Source: Eriocheir sinensis | Taxonomy: Eukaryota; Arthropoda; Malacostraca; Decapoda; Varunidae | Length of the DNA stretch: 64,000 nt | NCBI RefSeq assembly: GCF_024679095.1 | Contig: NW_026112164.1 | Coordinates: 1,586,939-1,650,938, forward strand | Direction: 5' to 3' | In this document: positions 51,001 through 64,000 of the stretch, in pieces | Layout: every line of letters starts with the position of its first letter | Numbering within the stretch: position 1 is the first letter of the stretch | Notes under the pieces: model-generated | The model's input: the letters and a program-made list of their open reading frames with translations, nothing else | What the model was told of the DNA's origin: nothing | The model's database searches: none | Translations under genes and position numbers: made by a program

Positions 51001-54000
51001 TATATACAAAGTACATAAAATATTGAAAATTTGTATCAAAATATTTATAAAAATACACATATAATAAAGTAAATTTGTATAAAAATATATAAACAAAATA
51101 CTCATTAAATAATGTAAATACGTATAAAAAATATATACAAAATACAAATATAATAATATAATTCGTATCAAAATAAATAAACAAAATACCAATAAAATAA
51201 AGTAAATTTGTATGAGAAAACATACAAAATACACATAAAATAACGCAAATTTCTATAAAAATATGTGTACAAAAATGCACATAAAATAAAGTAAATTTGC
51301 ATAAAAATATATATACAAAACACACATTAAATAATGTTAATGCGTATAAAAATATGTATACAAAATACCTATGAAATAATCTAAATTCCGATCGAGTTAA
51401 TTAACAAAATACAAAAAAAAATAATGGAATTTTGGATGTAAATATATATAGAAAATATACATAAAATAACCTAAATACAAATACAAATATACACATAAAA
51501 AAAATTAAAATTGAATGAAATAAATATACAAAATAAACAGAAAATAAGGTAAATTTATAATGAAATATATGTACAAAATACACATAAAATAATATAAATT
51601 TGTATGAAAATAGATATACAAAGTACACATAAAACTAGGTAAATTTCTTTTGAAATATATATACAAAATACCCATAAAATATTGTAAATTTGTGTCAAAA
51701 TATACAAACAAATACACATAAAATAATGTAAATTTGTGTAAAATATATATACAAAATACACATGAAATAATGGAAAAATGTATAAAAAATATATACAAAA
51801 TACACATAGAATAATGTAAAATCGTATCAAAATAAATGAGCAGAATATCAATAAAATAATGTAAATTTCTATGAAAATTAAGATGCAAAATACCCATAAA
51901 ATAACGGATAATTGTATAAAAATATATATACAAAAATACACATAAAATAATTAAATTTGTATTAAAATAAATATACAAAATGCACGTACAATAATGTAAA
52001 TTTGTATTGAAATAGATATGCAAAATACACATCAAATAATGTAGATTTGTATTAAAATATATATACGAAAACACATAAAATAAAGTAAATTTCAATGAAA
52101 ATATATATACAAAATACACATAAAATTATGTAAATACGTATAAAAATATATATACAAAATACACCTATAATGAGGTAAATTCGTCGCAAATTCAATAAAC
52201 TAAATTTCAATAAAAGAATGTATTAATGTAGGAAAATAAATATACAAATAATTATATTAAATAACAAAAATTTGTATAAAAATATATACAAAAATACACA
52301 AAAATAATTTCAATTTGTATGGAAAAAGATATACAAAATACACATAATATAATGTAACTTTGTATGAAAATATATAAACAAATAGACATAAAGTAACATA
52401 TATTTGTATTAAATATATATAGCAAATGCATATTAAATAATGTAAATATGTAAAATAAAATACATACAAAATACACATAGAATAATGTAAAATCGTATCA
52501 AAATAAATACACAGAATATCAATAAAATAATGTAAATTTGTAAGAAAATAAAGATGCAAAATACCCATAAAAAAGCATATTTTTATAAAAATATGTATTC
52601 AAAAACACACATCAAATAATTAAATTTGTATCAAAATAAATATACAAAATGTAAATTTATATGAAAATATATATACTAATACACATAAAATACCATGAAT
52701 TTGTATAAAAATATATATTCTAAATAAATATTAAATAATGTAAATGCATATAAAAATATATATACAAAGTATATATAAAATAATGTAAACTCATATCAAA
52801 ATAAATCAACAAAATACCAATAAAATAATATATATTTGAATGAAAAAAAACTTACAAAATACACATAACATAACTAAAATTTGTATTAAAATATATACAA
52901 AAATACATATAAATAATTTGAATTTGTATGAAAATAGATATACAAAATACACATAAAATTAGGTAAATTTCTTTTGAAATATATATACAAAATACCCGTA
53001 AAATATTGTAAATTTGTGGCAAAATATATAAACAAAAACACATAAAATAACGTAAATTTGTATGAAAAATATATACAAAATACATATAGAATAATGTCAA
53101 ATCTTATCAAAAATGAATGGGCAGAATATCAATAAAATAATGTAAATTTGTATGCAAATAAAGATGCAAAATACCCATAAAATAAAGCATATTATTATAA
53201 AAATACATATACAAAAATACACATAGAATAATTAAATTTATATTAAAATTAATATACAAAATGCATATACAATAAGGTAAATTTGTATTGAAAAAATATG
53301 CAAAATTTGTGTAAATTTGTCTCAAAATCTATATACGAATACACATAAAATAACGTAGATTTCTATAGAAATATATATACAAAATACACATGAAATGATG
53401 TAAATACGTAAAAATATATATATATATATATACAAAATACGCATTAAATAATGTAAATTAAATAATGTAAATTTGTATGAAAATAAAGGTGCAAATTACC
53501 CATAAAATAAAGCATTTTTTTCATAAAGATATATATACTAAAATACACATGAAATATTTAAATTTGAATTAAAATAAATATACAAAATGCACATAAAATA
53601 AGGTAAATTTGTATTGAAATAGATATGCAAAAATACATATAAAATAATGTAAATTTGTTTCAAAATATATATACGAATACACATAAAATAACATAGATTT
53701 CTATAAAAAAATATATATATACAAAAAACGCATCAAATGAAGTAAAGACCTATAAAAAAATGTAGACAAAATACACATAAAATAATGTATACAAAATACA
53801 CATAAGATAATGAAAATTCGTATCAAAATAAATAAACAAAAAACCAATAAAAGAAATTGTATTTGTATAAATATAAATATACAAAATACACATAAAATAA
53901 CGTAAATTTGTATAAAACTATATACAAAAATACACATAAGTAATTAAATTTGTATGAAAATAGATATACAAAATACACATAAAAAAGCTAAATTTGAATT

Positions 54001-54305
54001 GAAATATATATACAAAATACATAAAATAATGTAAATTTGTATCAAAATATTTATACAAATACACATATAATAACGTAAGTTTGTATAAAAATATATAAAC
54101 AAAATACTCATCAAATACTTTAAATACGTATAAAAAATATATACAAAATACTCATATAATCATGTAATTCATATCAAAATAAATAAACAAAATACCAATA
54201 AATTAATGTAAATTTGTATGAGAAAACATATACAAAATACACATAAAATAACGCAAATATCTATAAAAATATATGTACAAAAATGCACGTAAAATAAAGT
54301 AAATT

Positions 54306-54419
<114 letters not shown>

Positions 54420-55233
54420 ACACATTAAATAATGTAAATGCGTATAAAAATATGTATACAAAATACCTATGAAATAATTTAAATTCGTATGGAATCAAAT
54501 TAACAAAATACCAATTAAATAATGTAATTATGGATGAAAATATATATAGAAAATACACATAAAATAACCTAAATACAAATACAAATATACACATAAAATA
54601 ATTTAAAATTAAATGAAATAAACATACAAAACGAACATAAAATAAGGTAAATTTGTAATGAAATATATGTACAAAATACACATAAAAGAATGTCAATTTG
54701 TATGAAAAAATATATACAAATACATATAAAATAACATGAATTTGTATAAAAATATTTATTCAAAATAAACTTTAAATAATATAAATGCGTATAAAAATAT
54801 ATATACAAAGTACATATAAAATAATGTAAATCAAAATTAATCAACAAAATACCAATAAAATAATATATAATTTGAATGAAAATAAATTTACAAAATACAC
54901 ATAACATAAATAAAATTTGTTTTAAAATATATACAAAAATACCCAGAAATAATTTGAATTTGTATGAAAATAGATGTACAAAATACACATAAAACTAGGT
55001 AAATTTCTTTTGAAATATATATACAAAATACCCATAAAATATTGAATTGTATAAAAATATATATACAAAAATATACATAAAAGATTTTAAATTTGTATTA
55101 AAATAAATATATAAAATGCACGTACAATAATGTAAATATGTATTGAAATAGATATGCAAAATACGCATCAAATAATGTAGATTTGTATTAAAATATATAA
55201 ACGAAAACACATAAGATAAAGTAAATTTCTATG

Positions 55234-55384
<151 letters not shown>

Positions 55385-55497
55385 CACCTAAAATAAGGTA
55401 AATTCGTCTCAAATTCAATAAACTAAATTTCAATAAAAGATTGTATATATGTAGGAAAATAAATATGCAAAATAATATACAAAATATATATAAAATA

Positions 55498-56810
55498 TAT
55501 AAAATATGTGTATTTTGCATATTTTTCAATTCAAATTTACCTTATTGTATATGCATTTTGTATATTAATTTTAATTCAAATTTAATTTTTCTATGTGTAT
55601 TTTTGTATATGTATTTATAAAAATATGCTTTATTTTATGGGTATTTTGCATCTTTATTTTCATACAAATTTACATTATTTTATTGATATTCTGCTCATTC
55701 ATTTTGATACGATTTGACATTATTCTATGTGTATTTTGTATATATTTCCATACAAATTTACGTTATATTATGTGTATTTTTTTTATATATTTTGACAGAA
55801 ATTTACAATATTTTATGGGTATTTTGTATATATATTTCAAAAGAAATGTACCTAGTTTTAGGTGTATTTTGTATATCTATTTTCATAGGAATTCAAATTA
55901 TTTCTATGTATTTTTGTATATATTTTAATACAATTTTAGTTATGTTATGTGTATTTTGTAAATTTCTTTTCATTCAAATATATATTATTTTATTGGTATT
56001 TATTTCAATATATATTTTTATACAAATTCATGGTATTTTATGTGTATTTGTATATATATTTTCATATAAATTTACATTATTTTATATGTATTTTGTACAT
56101 ATATTTATTACAAATTTATCTTATTTTATGTTATTTTTGTATATTTATTTCATTTAATATTAAATTATTTGATATGTATATTTGTATTTGTTTTTAGGTT
56201 ATTTCATGTGTATTTTCTATATATATTTTCATCCAAAAACTACATTATTTTATTGGTATTTTGTTAATTTAATTCGATGAGAATTTAGATTATTTCATAG
56301 GTATTTTGTATACATATTTTTATACGCATTTACATTATTTAATATGTGTTTTGTATATATATTTTTATGCAAATTTACTTTATTTTATGTGCATTTTTGT
56401 ACATATATTTTTATAGAAATTTCCGTTCTTTTATGTGTATTTTGTATATGTTTTCTCATACAAATTTACATTATTTTATTGGTATTTTGTTTATTTATTT
56501 TGATACGAATTACATTATTATATGTGTATTTTATGCATATTTACATTATTCAATGTGTATTTTGTTTATATGTTTTAATACAAATTTTCGTTATTATATG
56601 TGTATTTGTATAAATAGTTTGATACAAATTTTCATTATTTTATGTATTTTGTATATATATTTCAATTCAAATTTAGTTTATTTTAAGTGTATTTTGTACA
56701 TCTATTTTCATAGAAATTTAATTACTTATATGTATTTTTGTATAAAGTTTTATACAAATTTACGTTATTTTATGTGTATTTTGTATATATTTATTTATAC
56801 AAATGCACAA
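55498..56810 (+). repeat. Reverse-oriented satellite segment 3, 1.3 kb
   Basis: The reverse complement matches normal-orientation sequence of the X block: gcagaatatcaataaaataa with the preceding gtcaaatc box (55680-55710 against 53090-53140), and the taaaactaggtacatttc box (55840-55860 against 52950-52970). The left junction is an imperfect palindrome, gcaaaataatatac facing gtgtattttgc. The right junction is at tttatttatacaaatgcaca near 56800. Confidence 0.88.
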
Positions 56811-59800
56811 TAAGGTAAATTTGTATTGAAAAAATATGCAAAATACACATAAAACAGCGTAAATTTGTTTCAAAATATATATACAAATACACATAAAATA
56901 ACGTAGATTTCTACAGAAATATATATATATACAAAATACACATGAAATGATGTAAATACGTATAAAAATATATATACAAAATATACATTAAATAATGTAA
57001 ATTCGCATCAAAATAAATAATCAAAATATCAATAAAAGAATGTGTATTTGTATGAAAATTGATATACAAAATACACATGAAATAACCTAAATTTGTATAA
57101 AACTATATTCAATAATACACAAAAATAATTTAAATTTGTATGAAAATAAATATACAAAATACACATAAAACTAGGTAAATTTTTATTTAAAGATATATTC
57201 AAAATACACTTAAAATAATGTAAATTTGAATGAAAATATATAAACAAATACACTTAAAATAATGTAAAATTGTATAAAATAAATATACAAAATACACATT
57301 AAATAATGTAAATATATATAAAAAAAATATATACAAAACACAAATAAGTAATGTAAAATCGTAACAAAATAAATACACAGAATGTTAATAAAATAATGTA
57401 AATTTGTATGAAAATTAAGATGCAAAATACCCATAAAATAACGGATTTTTTATAAAAATATTTATACCAAAATACACATAAAATAATTGAATTTGTATTA
57501 AAATAAATATACAAAATGCACATACAATAAGGTAAATCTGTATTGAAATAGATATGCAAAATACATATAAATTATGTAAATTTGTTTCAAAATATATATA
57601 CGAATACACATAAAATAAGGTAGATTTCTATAAAAATATATATAGAAATTACACATAAAATTAAGTAAATACGTATAAAAAAATGTATACAAAATACACA
57701 TAAAATAATGTAAAATCGTATCAAAATAAATAAACAAAATACCAATAAAAGAATGTGTATTTGTATAAATATAAATATACAAAATACACATTAAATAACG
57801 TAAATTTGTATAAAACTATACACAAAAATACACAAAAGTAATTAAATTTGTATGAAAATAGATATACAAAATACACATAAAATAAGCTAAATTTGAATTG
57901 AAATATATATACAAAGTACATAAAATATTGAAAATTTGTATCAAAATATTTATAAAAATACACATATAATAAAGTAAATTTGTATAAAAATATATAAACA
58001 AAATACTCATTAAATAATGTAAATACGTATAAAAAATATGTACAAAATACAAATATAATAATATAATTCGTATCAAAATAAATAAACAAAATACCAATAA
58101 AATAAAGTAAATTTGTATGAGAAAACATACAAAATACACATAAAATAACGCAAATTTCTATAAAAATATGTGTACAAAAATGCACATAAAATAAAGTAAA
58201 TTTGCATAAAAATATATATACAAAACACACATTAAATAATGTTAATGCGTATAAAAATATGTATACAAAATACCTATGAAATAATCTAAATTCGGATCGA
58301 GTTAAATTAACAAAATACAAAAAAAAATAATGGAATTTTGGATTTAAATATATATAGAAAATACACATAAAATAACCTAAATACAAATACAAATATACAC
58401 ATAAAATAATTTAAAATTGAATGAAATAAATATACAAAATAAACAGAAAATAAGGTAAATTTATAATGAAATATATGTACAAAATACACATAAAATAATA
58501 TAAATTTGTATGAAAATAGATATACAAAATACACATAAAACTAGGTAAATTTCTTTTGAAATATATATACAAAATACCCATAAAATATTGTAAATTTGTG
58601 TTAAAATATACAAACAAATACACATAAAATAATGTAAATTTTTGTAAAATATATATACAAAATACACATGAAATAATGGAAAAATGTATAAAAAATATAT
58701 ACAAAATACACATAGAATAATGTAAAATCGTATCAAAATAAATGAGCAGAATATCAATAAAATAATGTAAATTTCTATGAAAATTAAGGTGCAAAATACC
58801 CATAAAATAACGGATAATTATATAAAAATATATATACAGAAATACACATAAAATAATTAAATTTGTATTAAAATAAATATACAAAATGCACGTACAATAA
58901 TGAAAATTTGTATTGAAATAGATATGCAAAATACACATCAAATAATGTAGATTTGTATTAAAATATATATACGAAAACATCTAAAATAAAGTAAATTTCT
59001 ATGAAAATATATATATACAAAATACACATAAAATTATGTAAATACGTATAAAAATATATATATACAAAATACACCTAAAATAATGTAAATTCGTAGCAAA
59101 TTCAATAAACTAAATTTCAATAAAAGAATGTATTAATGTAGGAAAATAAATATACAAATAATTATATTAAATAACAAAAATTTGAATAAAAATATATACA
59201 AAAATACACAAAAATAATTTCAATTTGTATGGAAAAAGATTTACAAAATACACATAAAATTTGCTAAATTTGTATTGAAATACATATACAAAATACACAT
59301 AATATAATGTAATTTTGTATGAAAATATATAAACAAATAGACATAAAGTAACATATATTTGTATTAAATATATATATAAAAAATGCATATTAAATAATGT
59401 AAATATGTAAAATAAAATACATACAAAATACACATAGAATAATGTAAAATCGTATCAAAATAAATACACAGAATATCAATAAAATAATGTAAATTTGTAA
59501 GAAAATAAAGATGCAAAATACCCATAAAAAAAGCATATTTAAAAATAAATATGTATTCAAAAACACACATCAAATAATTAAATTTGTATTAAAATAAATA
59601 TACAAAATGTAAATTTATATGAAAATATATATACTAATACACACAAAATACCATGAATTTGTATAAAAATATATATTCAAAATAAATATTAAATAATGTA
59701 AATGCATATAAAAATATATATACAAAGTATATATAAAATAATGTAAATTCGTATCAAAATAAATCAACAAAATACCAATAAAATAATATATATTTGAATG

Positions 59801-62065
59801 AAAAAAAACTTACAAAATACACATAACATAACTAAAATTTGTATTAAAATATATACAAAAATACATATAAATAATTTGAATTTGTATGAAAATAGATATA
59901 CAAAATACACATAAAGTTAGGTAAATTTCTTTTGAAATATATATACAAAATACCCGTAAAATATTGTAAATTTGTGGCAAAATATATAAAAAAAACACAT
60001 AAAATAACGTAAATTTGTATGAAAAATATATACAAAATACATATAGAATAATGTCAAATCTTATCAAAAATGAATGGGCAGAATATCAATAAAATAATGT
60101 AAATTTGTATGCAAATAAAAATGCAAAATACCCATAAAATAAAGCATATTATTATAAAAATACATATACAAAAATACACATAGAATAATTAAATTTATAT
60201 TAAAATTAATATACAAAATGCATATACAATAAGGTAAATTTCTATTGAAAAAATATGCAAAATTTGTGTAAATTTGTCTCAAAATCTATATACGAATACA
60301 CATAAAATAACGTAGATTTCTATAGAAATATATATACAAAATACACATGAAATGATGTAAATACGTAAAAATATATATATACAAAATACGCATTAAATAA
60401 TGTAAATTCGCATCAAAATAAATAAACAAAATATCAATAAAAGAATGTGTATTTGTATGAAAAAAGATATACAAAATACACATTAAATAACCTAAATTTG
60501 TATAAAATTATATACAAAAATACACAAAAATAATTTAAATTTTTATGAAAATAGATATACAAAATAAACATAAAATTAGGTAAATTTGTATTGAAATACA
60601 TATACAAAATACACATAAAATAATGTAAATTTGAATGAAAATATATTAACATATACACTTAAAATAACGTAAATTTCTATCATATATATATGCAAACTAC
60701 ACATTAAATAATGTAAATATGTATAAAAAAAATATATACAAAACACAAATAGAATAATGTAAAATCGTATCAAAATAAATACACAGAATATTAATAAAAT
60801 AATGTAAATTTGTAAGAAAATTAAGATGCAAAATACCCATAAAATAACGCATTTTTTATAAAAAAAATATATATCGAAAACACATAAAATATTTGAATTT
60901 GTATTAAAATAAATATACAAAATGCACATACAATAAGGTTAATTTGTATTGAAATAGATATTCAAAATACATATAAAACAATGTAAATTTGTTTCAAAAT
61001 ATATATAGGAATACACATAAAATAACGTAGATTTCTATAAAAATATATATACAAAATACACATAAAATTAAGTAAATACGTATAAAAAATGTATACAAAA
61101 TACATATAAAATAATGTAAACTCGTATCAAAATAAATAAACAAAATACCAATAAAAGAATGTGTATTTGTATAAATATATATATACAAAATACACATAAA
61201 ATAACGTAAATTTATATAAAACTATATACAAAAATACACAAAAGTAGTTATATTTGTATGAAAATAGATATACAAAATACACATAAAATAAGCTAAATTT
61301 GAATTGAAATATATATATACAAAATAAATAAATTATGTAAATTTGTATCAAAATATTTATACAAATTCACATATAATAACATTAATTTGTATAAAACACA
61401 TAAACAAAATACACATTAAATAATGTAAATACGTATAAAAAAATATGTACAAAATACACATATAATCATGTAATTCTTATCAAAATTAATAAACAAAATA
61501 CCAATAATATAATGTAAATTTGTGTGAGAAAACATATACAAAACACACATAAAATAACGCTAATTTCTTTAAAAATATATGTACAAAAATGCACATAAAA
61601 AAAAGTAAATTTGCAAATAAATATATATACAAAACACACATTAAATAATGTAAATGCGTATAAAAACATGTATACAAAATACCTTTGAAATAATCTAAAT
61701 TCGTATCGAATTAAATTAACAAAATACCAATAAAATAATGTAATTTTGGATGAAAATATATATAGTAAATACACATAAAATAACCTAAATACAAATACAA
61801 ATATAAACATAAAATAATTAAAAATTGCATGAAATGAATATATAAAATAAACATAAAATAAGGTCAATTTGTAATTAAATATATGTAAAAATACACATAA
61901 AATAATGTAAATTTATATGAAAATATATATTCAAATACACATAAAATAACATGAATTTGTATAAAATTTGTATCAAAATATATACGAATACACACAATAA
62001 AATAACGTAAATTTTTATGAAAATATATATACAAAATACACATAAAATAATGTAAATACGTAAAA

Positions 62066-62174
<109 letters not shown>

Positions 62175-63309
62175 AAATACACATAAAGTAATGTAAATTC
62201 GTATCAAAATAAATCAACAAAATTCCAATTAAAGAATGTATATTTGTAGGAAAATATATATACAGAATACAAATAAAACAACTAAAATTTATACAAAAAT
62301 ATATACATAAATACACAAAAATAGTTTAAATTTGTTTAAATTTATACCCAATACACATAATATAATGTAAAAATGCTTAAAAATATATTGACAGAAAATA
62401 CACATAAAATAAGGTAAATTCGTACCAAAAGAAATAAAAAAATACCAATAAAAAAATGCGTATTTGTATGAAAATAAAAATACAAAATACATATAAGATA
62501 ACGCAAATTTGTTTAAAACTATATACAAAAAATACACAAAAGTATGTATGAAAATAAATATACAAAATAAACATAAAATAAGATAAATTTGATTTCAAAA
62601 ATATATACAAAAAGACAAAATAATGTAAATTTGTATGAAAATATTTAAACAAATACACATATAATAACGTAAATTTGTATAAAAATATATTAACATAATA
62701 CACATTAAATAATGTTAATACGTATCAAAAATATATTCAAAATACACATATAATAATGTAAATTCGTATCAATAAACAAAATACAAAAAAAAATAATGTA
62801 AATTTGTATGAAAAAATATATACAAAATACACATAAAATTACGTAAAATAATTTAATTTTGTATGAAAATAAATATATAAATATACACATATTCATTATT
62901 ATTTTATTTGTAGTAAAAAAAATACAGAATACACATAAAATAATGTAAATTTGTATTAAAAAAACACAAACGCACTTAAAATAAAGTAAATTTGTATAAA
63001 AATAGATATACAAAAAACACATTAAATAATGTAAATGCGTATAAAAATATGTATACATAATACATATGAAATAATATAAGCTCGTATCGAAATAAATAAA
63101 CAAAATACCAATAAAATAATATAATTTTCAGTGCAAATATATATAGAAAATACACATGAAATAACGTAAATACAAATACAGATATACACATAGAATAATT
63201 TAAATTTGAATAAAAATAAATATACAAAATAAACATAAAATAAAGTAAATTTGTAATGAAAAATATATACAAAATACATATAAAATAGTGTAAATTTTCA
63301 TATAAAAAA

Positions 63310-63455
<146 letters not shown>

Positions 63456-64000
63456 TCATAAAATAACATAAATTCAAAATACACATTAAACAATGTAAAT
63501 ACGTATGAAAATTTATATACAAAGTACACATAAAATAAGGTAAATTCGTATCAAAATCAATCAACAAAATACTAATAAAATAATATAAATTTGTGTGAAA
63601 ATAAATTTACAAACTACACATAACATAAATAAAATTTGAATTAAAATCAATAAAAACTCACAGAATTTTTTTTAATTTGTATAAAAATAGATATAAAAAT
63701 TACATATAAAATTAGGTAACTTTGTTTTGAAATATATGTACAAAATACACATAAATTATTGTAAATTTGTATCAAATATTTAAACAAATACACATAAAAT
63801 AGCGTAAATTTATATAAAAATATATGTACAAAAGATACATTAAGAAATGTAAATATGTATAAAAAATATATACAAAATACAGAGAATAATGTAAAATCGT
63901 TTCAAAATAAATAAACAGAATATCAATAAAATAATGTAAATTTGTATGAAAATAAAGATGCAAAATACCCATATAATAACGCATATTTGTATAAATATAT

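Overview
This window is repeat-dominated eukaryotic DNA, most likely from a decapod crustacean. That source is an inference: the jockey-type LINE proteins, the tRNA-like SINE and the density of TAC, TA, TG and GA microsatellites resemble crab and shrimp genomes as I know them, but nothing here fixes the species. I see no convincing host protein-coding gene. Almost every long open frame is a shadow of a simple repeat (unit length divisible by three) or a broken piece of a retroelement.

Layout. 1-4025: strand-asymmetric low-complexity DNA, an A/G-rich tandem repeat of about 46 bp, then a 1.1 kb polypurine tract, a GGT/CCA inverted repeat, and then polypyrimidine DNA on the same strand. 4165-6090: a decayed non-LTR element with endonuclease and reverse transcriptase. 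6498-16134: five retroelement copies, all on the minus strand and separated by (TAC)n/(TAA)n arrays. Four belong to a family whose RT carries a GTTQGD motif B and a YADD motif C, followed by a Cys/His knuckle and a candidate restriction-like endonuclease (RLE). The fifth is a 5'-truncated jockey-like LINE. 16135-17427: element leader, G-rich and CT-rich DNA, and one more TAC/TAA array. 17943-19340: a 39-bp minisatellite of about 36 units. 20440-21857: a jockey-like LINE split by a reverse-oriented relative. 23325-23935: a dead LTR-retrotransposon integrase. 24005-26400: the best jockey-like LINE copy. 27553-28960: a third, decayed LINE type.

29083-64000: one continuous AT-rich satellite of about 35 kb that runs off the window. 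The monomer is about 45 bp. Signature monomers return every eight units (about 350 bp), and a second signature returns every sixteen (about 715 bp), so this is a higher-order repeat. The array contains about 20 (TA)n tracts, three reverse-oriented segments, a tRNA-derived SINE inside a TA tract, and a large tandem duplication (48610-53459 and 53460-60408) in which one copy lacks about 2 kb.

The two most interesting systems are the same-strand string of RLE-type retroelements in TAC microsatellite, which suggests microsatellite-directed insertion, and the 45-bp higher-order satellite, where paired duplicate copies show TA tracts growing from a short TA run inside a monomer.
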